This document shows, piece by piece, positions 45,697-55,526 of a stretch of 64,000 bases of DNA. Origin of the DNA: Acidobacteriota bacterium (lineage in GTDB: Bacteria > Acidobacteriota > Blastocatellia > Pyrinomonadales > Pyrinomonadaceae); NCBI GenBank assembly GCA_003385635.1, contig QQUY01000001.1, forward strand, positions 1,403,001 through 1,467,000, read 5' to 3'. How positions within the stretch are numbered: position 1 is the stretch's first letter; each line of letters begins with the position of its first letter. The position numbers were made by a program, and so were the translations under genes. Below the pieces are notes generated by a model. It saw only the letters and a list, made by a program, of their open reading frames with translations. It did no database searches and had not been told where the DNA came from.

Positions 45697-47118
45697 GTGG
45701 ATATCGACAACAGGAAATTACTGGTCGGCGGAGAATGGAAAGAAGCTGAAGAATCGTTCGACGTGCGTTCGCCGTACTCGGGCGAGATCGTTGCCAGCGT
45801 GCAGTCGGCGGGGCCCGATACGTTCGAAGACGCGATCGCGGTCGCCGTCCAGGGAGCGGGAAAGATGCGCGAACTTCCAAGGTTCAGGATCGCATCCGGG
45901 CTGAGAAACATTTCCGAAGGGATCGCCTCCCGAGCAGACGAGATCACCCGAACGATCGCGCTCGAATCCGGCAAGCCGCTTTCTTATGCCCGCGGCGAGG
46001 TCCAGAGAGGCCAAGCAACATTTGCCTGGGCCGCCTCTGAAGCCGAGAGATTTGGCGGCGAGATGGTCCCGCTTGACACTCAGGCGAACGGCAAAGGAAA
46101 GACCGGTTTTTCCTTTCGTATCCCGCGCGGGATCGTCTACGGAATCACTCCTTTTAATTTCCCCCTCAATCTTGTCGCACACAAGGTGGCTCCGGCGCTT
46201 GCGTCCGGAAACGCGGTGATCATCAAACCAAGCAGAAAGACACCGATCACTTCTTTGATCCTCGGCGAGATATTTCTTGAGAGTGGGCTTCCAAAGGAAG
46301 CGTTCCAGGTCGTACCGATGGACACGAAGTATATAGACCGGATGCACGACGACGAACGCGTAAAGCTGATCTCGTTCACCGGAAGCGACAAGGTAGGATG
46401 GGGTCTGAAAGCCAAATCCGGGAAGAAGGCGGTATCTTTGGAACTCGGTGGAAACGCGCCGGTGATCGTCGACGAAACTGCGAAAATAGACGAGACAGTC
46501 AAACGGGTAACAACCGGCGCTTTCGCGTTCTCCGGCCAGGTATGCATTTCGATCCAGAGGGTTCTGCTCCATGAGAAGATTGCCGATGAGTTCACGGAAA
46601 AGTTCGTCGAAAGGGCTAATGCGCTGAAAGTCGGCGACCCGCTCGAAGAATCGACCCAGTTGTCGGTGATGATCGACGAAGGTGCCGCGAAGAAGGCAAA
46701 AAGCTGGGTCGATGAAGCGGTCGACGGCGGTGCAGAGGCCCTCTGCGGGAATGAACGCGACGGTGCGATGCTAAGCGCCACGATCCTGAAGAACGCGCAT
46801 TCAGAAATGAAAGTAGTGACGGACGAGATCTTTGCGCCGGTCGCAGTCGTAGAGACCTTCAGTGATTTTGAAGAGGCGGTGAGCCTGGCCAACGAAAGCA
46901 GGTATGGTCTTCAGGCGGGAGTATTCACGGGCGACCTCGGTCGTGCGATGTTCGCGGCGAAGAACCTTGAATACGGCGGTGTGATCGTCAACGACGTGCC
47001 GACATTTCGTGTAGACAACATGCCATACGGAGGCGTAAAAGACTCGGGCTTTGGCAGGGAAGGACTCCGGTACGCGATGGAAGAGATGTCGGAGATCAGG
47101 CTCGTTTCTTTTCAGTAA
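45697..47118 (+). CDS. NAD(P)-dependent aldehyde dehydrogenase
   Basis: 473 residues from a GTG start (GGGAG lies just before it). Family residues: PFNFPLNLVAHKVAPALASG (nucleotide entry), Glu in VSLELGGNAPVIV, and catalytic Cys in SGQVCISIQRV (about residue 282). FRVDNMPYGGVKDSGFGREG is the C-terminal signature. It resembles the lactaldehyde/phosphonoacetaldehyde-type branch, but the aldehyde cannot be named. There is no partner in the immediate vicinity. Confidence 0.92.
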   Translation: MDIDNRKLLVGGEWKEAEESFDVRSPYSGEIVASVQSAGPDTFEDAIAVAVQGAGKMRELPRFRIASGLRNISEGIASRADEITRTIALESGKPLSYARGEVQRGQATFAWAASEAERFGGEMVPLDTQANGKGKTGFSFRIPRGIVYGITPFNFPLNLVAHKVAPALASGNAVIIKPSRKTPITSLILGEIFLESGLPKEAFQVVPMDTKYIDRMHDDERVKLISFTGSDKVGWGLKAKSGKKAVSLELGGNAPVIVDETAKIDETVKRVTTGAFAFSGQVCISIQRVLLHEKIADEFTEKFVERANALKVGDPLEESTQLSVMIDEGAAKKAKSWVDEAVDGGAEALCGNERDGAMLSATILKNAHSEMKVVTDEIFAPVAVVETFSDFEEAVSLANESRYGLQAGVFTGDLGRAMFAAKNLEYGGVIVNDVPTFRVDNMPYGGVKDSGFGREGLRYAMEEMSEIRLVSFQ

Positions 47119-47658
<540 letters not shown>

Positions 47659-50004
47659 ATGAACAAGTTAATCGTTTTCTCGCTGATCAATCTTATTGCC
47701 CTTTCCGGTCTGTCTTGCTCACTCGAATACACAAAGGCCGAGAGCCGGGACAAGGGGCTCGTGGTTGAAGGCCTGAAGGAAGAAGTGATCGTCCGCAGGG
47801 ATTCGAGGTCGGTTCCCTATATCGAAGCGCAGAACGATTCCGATCTGTATTTCGCACAGGGGTACGAGACTGCCCGTGACCGGCTCTGGCAGATGGACCT
47901 TCTCAGAAGGGTGGCGAGCGGCAGACTTTCTGAGCTGTTCGGCAGGGCAGTGCTGAGCCAGGATGAACGTTGGAGGAGGTACGGATTCAAGCAGACTGCG
48001 GAAGACAGTTTGGACAAAATGGGGCCGGGACTCCGAAATGCGCTCAACGATTACGCCCGCGGCGTAAATGCTTACATCAAGACTGCCGTTGAAGACGACC
48101 TACTTCCGATCGAGTTCAAGGTCCTTCAGTACAGGCCTGGAGAGTGGAAGCCTTCCGACACGATGATTATCGGAAAGATACTCGCCGAATCGCTTTCGAC
48201 GACATGGCGCCACGACATCGAAGCGCTCAAGGCTCAGTCGCTTCCTGAAGAGAAGCGTGAAGAACTACTGAATGTTGTCAATCCGAGAGACGTTGTGCTC
48301 TTTGGCAAAGACGGGGGAGAGCAAGGAGAAAGTAAAAAGGCAAAGGTGAAAAAGGCGGCATCCGCGTTGAACATCTCCGGTGACGAGATCGAGACCCTTG
48401 AGGACCTTGCAGAGGCGGACAGTCAGGTTCGAAAAGATTCGCTTGAATTTGTTGGTCTCTACGCCGAGGAACTCGCAGCAAGCAACAACTGGGTGATCTC
48501 GGGCAAGAGGACGCTCGATGGAAAGCCGATCCTCGCTAATGATCCGCATTTGCGTCCCGGCGCGCCGGGGATCTGGTATCTCACAAACCTTTCCGCGCCG
48601 GGAGTAAAAGTTTCGGGCGTAACTTTCCCAGGTGTCCCCGGAGTAGTCCTCGGTCACAATGAAAATTTTGCGTGGGGGGCCACAAACGTGGGACCGGATG
48701 TTCAGGACTTAGTTTTCGAGGAGTTCAACGACAAGGGCGAGTATCGGACTGAGACTGGCTGGTCGAAACCGAAACTCAGGAAAGAGGCCATCAACGTTCG
48801 AAAGGGAATTGGGCCGGAGACAGAACCGCTTGAGATCGAAGTCGTGGAGACCCGGAACGGCCCGATCGTGGGTGACCACGAGAACCGGAAATACGCATTG
48901 AAATGGACCGCTCGTGATCCATCGAATCAGGAATTCGAAGCTTTCTTTCTTCTCAACCGGGCCAAGGACTGGAACGGTTTCAAACAGGCACTTTCGACCT
49001 ACGGCGGTCCGATGCAGAACTTTATTTATGCGGACACCGACGGAAACATAGGCTGGTACGCCGCAGGGAAGGTACCGCTTCGAAAGGCAGGCGACGGATC
49101 GGTGCCGTATGACGGGAAGACCGGCGACGGCGAATGGACCGGATACATTCCGTTCGAAGAACTTCCGAACCTCTTTAACCCGCCGAGCGGTTTCATAGTT
49201 ACCGCCAACCAGAGGATCGTCGGGACGGATTACAAGTATCAGGAGCTAACGAGGCAATTCGCGGCTCCGTGGCGCGCACGCCGGATCTACGACCTGTTAA
49301 ATGCCAACACAAAGATCACGATGAATGACGTCAGCGACATTCAACACGACGTCTTCGACATTCCGCTGTCTGAGTTCGCAAGGGAAGTTGTCCGCCGCGG
49401 CAGACTTAAGAAAGACACGGCAGATCTTCTCAAAGGCTGGGACGGACGGATAACTTATGATTCAAAGGCTGCCGAGGTCGCCGATTCCATCCATCAGTGT
49501 GTAATTGGGGCAATGGCCCGTGCGAATCCGGATGCCAGCATCTTCTGGCTGAGGGACCGTGTATTTCAAAACGCACTGGCTTCGAACGACAAGAAATGGC
49601 TGCCGGAAGGCACCGCAGGCTACGACGATCTGATCTCAAAATGCGATTCCGGAGTCGCAAATGCGAAAACCTGGGGCGAAAGCAATCCCGCGGTCTTCTC
49701 GCATCCTTTGACAGCAGCTCCTCTGATCGGTGGACAGTTCAAAGTGAGCTATACGACGGTGGATGGAAGCAGATTTACTCCCAACGTCGGTGCCGCGGTG
49801 TCGATGCGGCATATATCGAAGCCCGGAGCGTGGGACGAAACGCGGTTCGTCCTGCCGCTTGGTCAGTCGGGTATCCCCGGATCGCCGCACTGGACCGACC
49901 AGTTCGAGCATTGGCGGACAGGCAAGCCCGCGATCCTTCTCTTCAGTAAGGATGCAATCGTGAAAGCCGCCGAAACGACCTTGAATATGAAGCCTGCGGC
50001 CTAG
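47659..50004 (+). CDS. Penicillin acylase-family lipoprotein amidase
   Basis: 781 residues from the ATG at 47659. A lipobox (FSLINLIALSGLSCSLEY) indicates lipidation. An Ntn-hydrolase precursor: the alpha part carries YFAQGYETARDRLWQMDLLR, a charged spacer follows (near GEQGESKKAKVKKAA), and the beta chain begins at the nucleophile Ser in ELAASNNWVISGKRT (about residue 275). The chain ends with the usual YTTVDGSRF and HWRTGKPAIL segments. Members cleave amide bonds of penicillins, acyl-homoserine lactones or other acyl amides. Which one is unknown. Confidence 0.9.
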   Translation: MNKLIVFSLINLIALSGLSCSLEYTKAESRDKGLVVEGLKEEVIVRRDSRSVPYIEAQNDSDLYFAQGYETARDRLWQMDLLRRVASGRLSELFGRAVLSQDERWRRYGFKQTAEDSLDKMGPGLRNALNDYARGVNAYIKTAVEDDLLPIEFKVLQYRPGEWKPSDTMIIGKILAESLSTTWRHDIEALKAQSLPEEKREELLNVVNPRDVVLFGKDGGEQGESKKAKVKKAASALNISGDEIETLEDLAEADSQVRKDSLEFVGLYAEELAASNNWVISGKRTLDGKPILANDPHLRPGAPGIWYLTNLSAPGVKVSGVTFPGVPGVVLGHNENFAWGATNVGPDVQDLVFEEFNDKGEYRTETGWSKPKLRKEAINVRKGIGPETEPLEIEVVETRNGPIVGDHENRKYALKWTARDPSNQEFEAFFLLNRAKDWNGFKQALSTYGGPMQNFIYADTDGNIGWYAAGKVPLRKAGDGSVPYDGKTGDGEWTGYIPFEELPNLFNPPSGFIVTANQRIVGTDYKYQELTRQFAAPWRARRIYDLLNANTKITMNDVSDIQHDVFDIPLSEFAREVVRRGRLKKDTADLLKGWDGRITYDSKAAEVADSIHQCVIGAMARANPDASIFWLRDRVFQNALASNDKKWLPEGTAGYDDLISKCDSGVANAKTWGESNPAVFSHPLTAAPLIGGQFKVSYTTVDGSRFTPNVGAAVSMRHISKPGAWDETRFVLPLGQSGIPGSPHWTDQFEHWRTGKPAILLFSKDAIVKAAETTLNMKPAA

Positions 50005-50498
50005 GCGTCGCGTGAGGCGATCATGTTTCTGGTCTCGATGAAATCAGAGAGAATTACGGCGGCGGATTCCGCATCAAGCCTTTCCCGTAGTTCGTCTCCT
50101 TCTTTTCCGGTCTTCCAGAGATGTCCTCTTGCGGTGTATGTGGAAAGCCTCTCGTCGTGCAGATATACGGGAATTTCAAGCGAGAGATCGAACTTGCGGG
50201 CCATATCCCTAGCCTCGGCAGACATTTCCGTCTCGCCGCCCTCAAATCCGAGCGGCAAACCAACGACGAGCGCGCGGGCATCGTACCGCGCAATTAGTTC
50301 AACGATCTTTTCAAGCAGGTTCTTCCAGGATCTACGCACAATGAGCTCGACCGGGCGTACCGTCATCTGCATTTCGTCGCTGACGGCGACGCCGATCTTT
50401 CTCGTTCCGGGATCGACGCACATCAGACGACCCTTGCCCGGAGCGTCTTTGATATCTGTAAGTTCCTTTGGATTGGGACTTTTATTGTCTTGCACCAT
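50001..50498 (-). CDS. ruvX: RuvX/YqgF-like Holliday junction resolvase
   Basis: About 165 residues from the ATG at 50498; a TTG farther up (50528) is less likely. Family motifs: RLMCVDPGTRKIGVAVSD (RNase H-like fold, first Asp), VVGLPLGFEGGETEMSA and YLHDERLSTYTA (the DER motif), ending AAVILSDFI. It acts in resolution of recombination intermediates and 16S rRNA processing in relatives. It converges with and slightly overlaps the end of the penicillin acylase gene. Confidence 0.88.
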   Translation of the reverse strand: MVQDNKSPNPKELTDIKDAPGKGRLMCVDPGTRKIGVAVSDEMQMTVRPVELIVRRSWKNLLEKIVELIARYDARALVVGLPLGFEGGETEMSAEARDMARKFDLSLEIPVYLHDERLSTYTARGHLWKTGKEGDELRERLDAESAAVILSDFIETRNMIASRDA

Positions 50499-50611
50499 AA
50501 AAGACGATAATGGATAATCGAGGAGCAATTATTGCCCATCGTTTGCGCGTTCACAATCTCTAAGTTTGTCGCTCATTGATCAATGCGCAATGACCACTGA
50601 CCATTGAAATT

Positions 50612-51925
50612 ATGACTTACCGCGGTAAATTCACTCTAGCAGTAATATCTTCGGCGATCGCGCTCTTTGCTTTCGCTCCCGTGCTCGTGGGGTTTCTCGG
50701 CGATGTAACGGGTTATATAAACGCCCAGCAGCCGATCAACGATCCGGGCGCTCAGATCAGGATCTTTGAGAGCGTTCTTCAGCATATCCAGAACGACTAT
50801 GTTGATGAGCCGGACCTTGAGAAGGTCAGGAACGGTGCGCTCCGCGGCCTTGCCGACGGACTTGATCCCTACTCTTCTTATCTGACGGCTGAGCAGGTCG
50901 CCGATTACCGTGCCGGAAAGGATTCCGGGCGTGCAGGTATCGGAGCGGAGTTCTCCCAGGTGTCTGCGTATCTCTATCTTGTATCGGTCGTAAAGGATTC
51001 GCCCGCGGACAAAGCCGGGCTGATGCCGGGTGATGTCATTGAGTACATCGATACGAAGGCTACGAGAGACATTTCGCTTTACGACGCGGTCCACCTTGTT
51101 CTCGGAGATCCCGGAACCAAGGTGAAACTAAGAGTACTTCGCTCCGGCGCCAAACCGCAGACCATAGAAGTTACACGTTCCGTTTACTCTGCTCCAGACG
51201 CTTCAACGGAAACCAGGGCCGGCGTAGGTATTGTAAAGGTTTACAGCCTCGACAAGGGTAAGTCGGCTTCAGTAGCGAGGGCTGTGAGTTCTCTCAAGTC
51301 GAAGGGTGTCAAGAAGATTATTCTAGACCTCCGAAATGTTGGCGGTGGCGACATCGAAGAGGCTGCAAACGTCGCCAACCTGTTCATCAGGGAGGGCGAA
51401 CTGGCGAAGGTGATCGGCCGGCAGAATGCCGTCATACGGACATACTCTGCAGATGCCTCAAAGCATGTTTTCGACGGGAAAGCTGCTGTCCTGATCGATC
51501 TGGGTTCGGCCGGGGCAGCGGAAGTCGTTGCAGCGGCTTTCCTTGATTCGAAGCGCGGTGATGTCGTCGGCGAGAAGAGCTTTGGAGCCGGCGTCGAGCA
51601 GGACCTTTTCACTTTGAAGGGCGGCGACGGATTCCTTTTGACCATCGCCAAGTGGGCATCGCCTTCCGGCAATCCGTTCCTCGCTTCAAGCCGTGCGAAC
51701 GCGGGCGTCAAGCCGAGTGTCGAGGTGAAGAGACCTGAAACACCCGAGCCGGTGGAAGTTGAAGAATTGGTCGAGGCTCAGGAAGAAGAGGACGGCATTG
51801 AACCACCTCCGGTTGAGGAGCCTGTTGAAGAGATGCCTTCAAAGCCTGCAAAGCCCGGAAAGGACATCCAGCTTGAGAAGGCTATCGAGATCCTTAACGG
51901 AAAGGCTGCAGCGGCCGGAGCCTGA
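50612..51925 (+). CDS. S41/CtpA-like PDZ protein lacking the catalytic dyad
   Basis: 437 residues. A membrane anchor (LAVISSAIALFAFAPVLVGFL) precedes the CtpA-type N-region (LDPYSSYLTAEQ), a PDZ domain (about 105-195; DSPADKAGLMPGDVIEYI) and an S41 fold (about 200-370). The catalytic regions are altered: the usual GSASASE reads LGSAGAAEVV, and the Lys position of FGKG reads SFGAGVEQ, so both Ser and Lys appear replaced. The tail (about 70 residues) is Glu/Pro rich. It is probably an inactive scaffold or regulator. A strong terminator follows at 51954. Confidence 0.82.
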   Translation: MTYRGKFTLAVISSAIALFAFAPVLVGFLGDVTGYINAQQPINDPGAQIRIFESVLQHIQNDYVDEPDLEKVRNGALRGLADGLDPYSSYLTAEQVADYRAGKDSGRAGIGAEFSQVSAYLYLVSVVKDSPADKAGLMPGDVIEYIDTKATRDISLYDAVHLVLGDPGTKVKLRVLRSGAKPQTIEVTRSVYSAPDASTETRAGVGIVKVYSLDKGKSASVARAVSSLKSKGVKKIILDLRNVGGGDIEEAANVANLFIREGELAKVIGRQNAVIRTYSADASKHVFDGKAAVLIDLGSAGAAEVVAAAFLDSKRGDVVGEKSFGAGVEQDLFTLKGGDGFLLTIAKWASPSGNPFLASSRANAGVKPSVEVKRPETPEPVEVEELVEAQEEEDGIEPPPVEEPVEEMPSKPAKPGKDIQLEKAIEILNGKAAAAGA

Positions 51926-51953
51926 TCAGTTTTGAAGCATTAGTCTCTATTGA

Positions 51954-51984
51954 GCCGGGTGCAAAAGTGCCCGGCTCTTTCACT
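51954..51984 (+). terminator. Rho-independent terminator after the S41-like gene
   Basis: GAGCCGGG / CCCGGCTC stem around TGCAAAAGTG, followed by TTTCACTTTTTG. It lies about 30 bases after the stop. It also shows that the downstream reading frame cannot use its earliest ATG at 51967. Confidence 0.85.
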
Positions 51985-52065
51985 TTTTGTTGTTACACTG
52001 AGAAAGTAATTGATAGAATCCTCGCCATCAGAAGGCTCGTCGATGCAGGGGATCAAAAGGAGCAA

Positions 52066-53331
52066 GTGTTAAGTAGCGGTACATCGATTCAGACACTGTG
52101 TGTGAAGGCTTTTGTCGCTTTCGCATTCTTGCTTAGCGGGCTCCCCGCCTTTGCTCAATCGAACGACCAGAATTTCCCGACGCCTGTCACTTCGAACGAG
52201 GTAAGCGGCGTCATTCCTGCCCGGCCGATCGGCGACCCAAGGCTTACAACTTACTATTTCGTCTTCAACGGCAATCGCGGAGACGTCTTCCTCAACATCG
52301 TCACTACAAACTTCAAGGGTGAGATAGATGTATATACCGAGAGAGGTCTGGATCCACGAACGAAGATCACGATCTATGCCGACAATCCGGAGCGCGAAAC
52401 AGGCCGCGTAGTCTATCAGAGGCGGCCGGAAAAGCTGATACTTCGAATCCAGGGCCGAAGTCCGAACGATGACCCCGCAACTTACCAGGTCAAATTTGCG
52501 GGGAGTTTTGCACCGATCACAGGAGCTGCGGCAGAAAACACGAACGAGTTTCCGGACATTCTCGATGATGATTCAGATGCCCCGGTCAAGGTAAATGCAG
52601 TCGGGACGATTATCGAGGAAGAAAAGCCGGAGACGCCGGTTGCGGAAACTGAAGATCAGCGAGTTGAGGACGCGCCTGTTGAAGACCCGGTAGCCGAGGT
52701 GCTTGAAGAAACTCCTGTTGCGGAAACCGTCGATGATTCAGTGGACGAAGTTGCCGAAGAGGACGCGGCCGATCCTGATGAAGAAGACAAGGTAACTGAA
52801 GACAGGCCGTCAAGCCCGAGGGTCATAATCACCGATCCCCTTGCAGATCTTGAAGAAAAGCCAAGAGAGGTCACGGTCGATCTAACAGGCGAGAAGAAAG
52901 CTGAGGACCTATCGGCGGTAGTGACAGTCGAGCGCGTTCCCGAAGAAACTGCCGAACCCGAGACCGCAGCCGAGGGGATCATAGAATCGGAAGAGATCGC
53001 TGAAGAAGAAGATGACGTCGCCGCCGCAGACGATCCGGAGACGACCGATCCTCCGGAAGATGACGGTAAAGTCCCCACCGCCGCTCCTGCCGAGGAGGAG
53101 GACGAATCAGCTCCAGCTGAGGAGGATGAGGATTCAGCGCCCGCGGAAGAGAACCCGCTGGCACGCGTATTTCTGAAAGTCGAGATGAAGGACGGTACGC
53201 GGCTTGAGAGGCCTATGACGGAGGTAACGAGCGTCAACGTGATCGAGGGCGTCCTCACGATCGTCACCATCGACGGCGAAACGCGCAGGATCCCTATCCT
53301 GGATGTCCTGAAGATGACGATCGAGCAGTGA
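52066..53331 (+). CDS. Exported acidic low-complexity protein with N-terminal folded domain
   Basis: About 421 residues from a GTG at 52066 preceded by AAAAGGAG; the upstream ATG (51967) falls inside the terminator. A signal peptide is present (LCVKAFVAFAFLLSGLPAFA). A beta-type domain of about 130 residues (YYFVFNGNRGDVFLNIVTTN, KLILRIQGRSPNDDP) follows, similar to PPC-like domains. The centre, over 200 residues, is Glu/Asp/Ala/Pro-rich low complexity. The C-terminus is a small beta segment (LTIVTIDGETRRIPILDVL). Function is unknown. It may be an extended, negatively charged envelope protein. Confidence 0.65.
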   Translation: MLSSGTSIQTLCVKAFVAFAFLLSGLPAFAQSNDQNFPTPVTSNEVSGVIPARPIGDPRLTTYYFVFNGNRGDVFLNIVTTNFKGEIDVYTERGLDPRTKITIYADNPERETGRVVYQRRPEKLILRIQGRSPNDDPATYQVKFAGSFAPITGAAAENTNEFPDILDDDSDAPVKVNAVGTIIEEEKPETPVAETEDQRVEDAPVEDPVAEVLEETPVAETVDDSVDEVAEEDAADPDEEDKVTEDRPSSPRVIITDPLADLEEKPREVTVDLTGEKKAEDLSAVVTVERVPEETAEPETAAEGIIESEEIAEEEDDVAAADDPETTDPPEDDGKVPTAAPAEEEDESAPAEEDEDSAPAEENPLARVFLKVEMKDGTRLERPMTEVTSVNVIEGVLTIVTIDGETRRIPILDVLKMTIEQ

Positions 53332-53382
53332 TCAGGGACCAGGGAGCAAGGACCAAGGACCAATTGCGAAAGCGAAAGAGCA

Positions 53383-53845
53383 AACAAGATGGACAAGATG
53401 AACAGGATTGCTGCTTCATGATTCTCCCGTTGAAGGGTACAACTTACCGGAATGAATAGTACCCAACTATCCAAAACATCCTGTCTATCATGTTCTCTTC
53501 TGCGTGTTGTTGAGTTACTGCGCTACACGGTGAGTAAGAGAGAGAAACAGGATGGACAAGATAAACAGGATTGCTGCTTCTTACTTCTCATGTCGAGAAA
53601 TATTTCTCAACGCACCTGGTGAGACACAGCTATCCTAAACATCCTGTCTATCCTGTTATCTCTTGTCTTTTTCCTTTCTTCGCTTCGCTCAATGCCCCCA
53701 GGACCATTGGGTATAAGAGAAAAAACAGGATGGACAAGATAAACAGGATTGCTGCTTCCTAATTCTCAGGTCGAGAAATATTTCTCAACGCACTCAGTAA
53801 GACGCAACTATCCTGAATATCCTGTCTATCCTGCTATCTCTTGTG
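53383..53845. repeat. Three-unit palindromic repeat array (AACAGGATGGACAAGAT type)
   Basis: Units begin at about 53383, 53544 and 53725. Each has a left arm like AACAGGATGGACAAGATA plus AACAGGATTGCTGCTTC and a right arm like ATCCTAAACATCCTGTCTAT plus CCTGTT, which are imperfect reverse complements across about 85-100 bases of variable sequence. The arms resemble those of the 152-base repeat at 30.6-31.1 kb. GATCAGGGACCAGGGAGC filler precedes the array (53330-53365). Confidence 0.8.
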
Positions 53846-53866
53846 ATACCTGATCCCAGATCCCTG

Positions 53867-55480
53867 TCACGCGTAACTGTGCAGACCCGGAAGCAGGTAG
53901 CTCACGCCCAGATACGTAAAGATGACAAGCAGGAAGCCGACGATCGCGAAGTAAGCAGAGCTTCTTCCGGACCAGCCTCTCGAGATCCGCGTGTGCAGAA
54001 ATGCTGCATAGGTAAGCCAGGCGACCAGCGCGCCTGTTTCCTTTGAATCAAATCCCCAGGGCCTGCCCCAGGACTCGTTTGCCCAGATCGCGCCCGTGAT
54101 AAGAAGCATGGCGAGACCCGCAAACGCAAGGCACGCCGTCTTATACATAAGGCTGTCCAGAGACTCGAGTGAAGGCAGCCGCTTTCTTATCGTCTCTGTC
54201 CGGAAACTGAAAAGCATTACGAAAAAAAGACCGGCGATCCCCGTTATTATTCCGGCAAATTCGACAGGATTGGTCTTAAGCGAAAGGAACATCGAACCTC
54301 CCGCCGACTGCAGGAACTGCTGGCCCTGTTGCTGGAATTGAGCCTGCGTAACCGCGGCAAACTCCTGCGCAGTAAGATTCTGCTTCGAGATCAGTTCCTT
54401 TCCTGCAGCGGCGACCATTTCCGGATGCTGCTGGATCTGGGCCTGAAGCCTCGGATAGACGTCCTTTGCCCCGTTGACACCATTTACCCAGAAACCGACA
54501 GCCGCCAATTGGACCACGAAGGCGGCAGCAAGAAGCCCGTGGCCGATCTTCTTCGCCTGCAGGTTCTCGCGATACAGATATGCGAGAAAAGCGGCGATCA
54601 CTCCCAAAAGTAGAATCGCGGAAACAGCAAGCAGGGGCCCTACAAACGGGATCTCGAGCCTGAACGGGCTAAAGAAAGGCTTGGCTGTCGGGTCCTGCGC
54701 AGGTACAAAGATACCCGCCCGATAGACGAATCCGGTCAAAACAGAGAACTTGCTGATCGTCGCTATGACGGCAAACGAAAATCCGGCCGCCCAGACCGCC
54801 ATCGATTCGGGCTTTACTTTGTCCTTGAGCAGATAGATCACGGCAACGGCAAAACAGACGAGCGTTATGCCGTAACTCAAGGAAGCGACGCCGACGTGGA
54901 TCGGGCGCCAGTAAGAGTCGAGTACCGGAGGAAGATCGATGAACTCCGAGCCGATGAACCTTGCAAGCGTCAGGATCAAAGCGGCAAGCGGCAGAGTAAA
55001 CGCGGCCAGCACCTGAAAATTCTTCTTGTTCAGGAAGAAGAGCGTCGTGATCCCTGCGCCGAAAGCGAAGGCGATGCTCAGGTCGTAGAGGTTCGCGAAC
55101 GGTATGTAGCGGAACATCCAGGGCGTTTCCGGATTGCCCGCGTCCCGCAGCATTGCGATCTCTCGCTCATAGGCGGCCACCCAGCGCACAAGCCACGAGG
55201 ACAGGTTGAAAAACACGCCGAGAGTCGCCATCCAGAGGCTTATCCGAACCGCCATTCCGGAAGGCGCGTAGAGGTTGGTGAGTTGAAACAGCGCCGCGAG
55301 GATATACGCCGCAAGCGCAACCATCATCAGAGCCTCGTCCGACATAAAGTTTGAGGTCTGAAGCCTCCAGAAGAGCATTCCGAGCGATCCCACGAAAACG
55401 AGGATGACCGGCAAATACTCGAAAACCGGAGACTTAAATCCGGTCCCATTGATCTCGTCTGCAGATAGTACTTGTGACAT
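53867..55480 (-). CDS. ccsA: Cytochrome c biogenesis protein CcsA (system II)
   Basis: 537 residues with about 12-14 helices, long for CcsA. The haem-handling region has His in LLFWRLQTSNFMSDE-type context and the WWD-like motif SWGRPWGFDSKETGALVAWL (about residue 465), where the usual WxxYWxWDxKE appears as PW and FD. LHSYA ends the protein. With ResB it exports haem and attaches it to apocytochrome c in the periplasm. It is 46 bases after the resB stop on the same strand and is likely cotranscribed. An internal segment (about 330-410) adds Gln-rich loop sequence. Confidence 0.88.
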   Translation of the reverse strand: MSQVLSADEINGTGFKSPVFEYLPVILVFVGSLGMLFWRLQTSNFMSDEALMMVALAAYILAALFQLTNLYAPSGMAVRISLWMATLGVFFNLSSWLVRWVAAYEREIAMLRDAGNPETPWMFRYIPFANLYDLSIAFAFGAGITTLFFLNKKNFQVLAAFTLPLAALILTLARFIGSEFIDLPPVLDSYWRPIHVGVASLSYGITLVCFAVAVIYLLKDKVKPESMAVWAAGFSFAVIATISKFSVLTGFVYRAGIFVPAQDPTAKPFFSPFRLEIPFVGPLLAVSAILLLGVIAAFLAYLYRENLQAKKIGHGLLAAAFVVQLAAVGFWVNGVNGAKDVYPRLQAQIQQHPEMVAAAGKELISKQNLTAQEFAAVTQAQFQQQGQQFLQSAGGSMFLSLKTNPVEFAGIITGIAGLFFVMLFSFRTETIRKRLPSLESLDSLMYKTACLAFAGLAMLLITGAIWANESWGRPWGFDSKETGALVAWLTYAAFLHTRISRGWSGRSSAYFAIVGFLLVIFTYLGVSYLLPGLHSYA

Positions 55481-55526
55481 TTCTTTCTTTTGATTCTAAG
55501 GCACAAAAAATGAGCCTGCGAGCCGG

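Noticed and set aside
45718..46572. 284-codon reverse frame opposite aldehyde dehydrogenase
   Set aside because: Shadow of a clear enzyme gene.
52656..53474. 272-codon reverse frame, Ser-rich
   Set aside because: Complement of the Glu/Ala-rich region; runs into repeat DNA.
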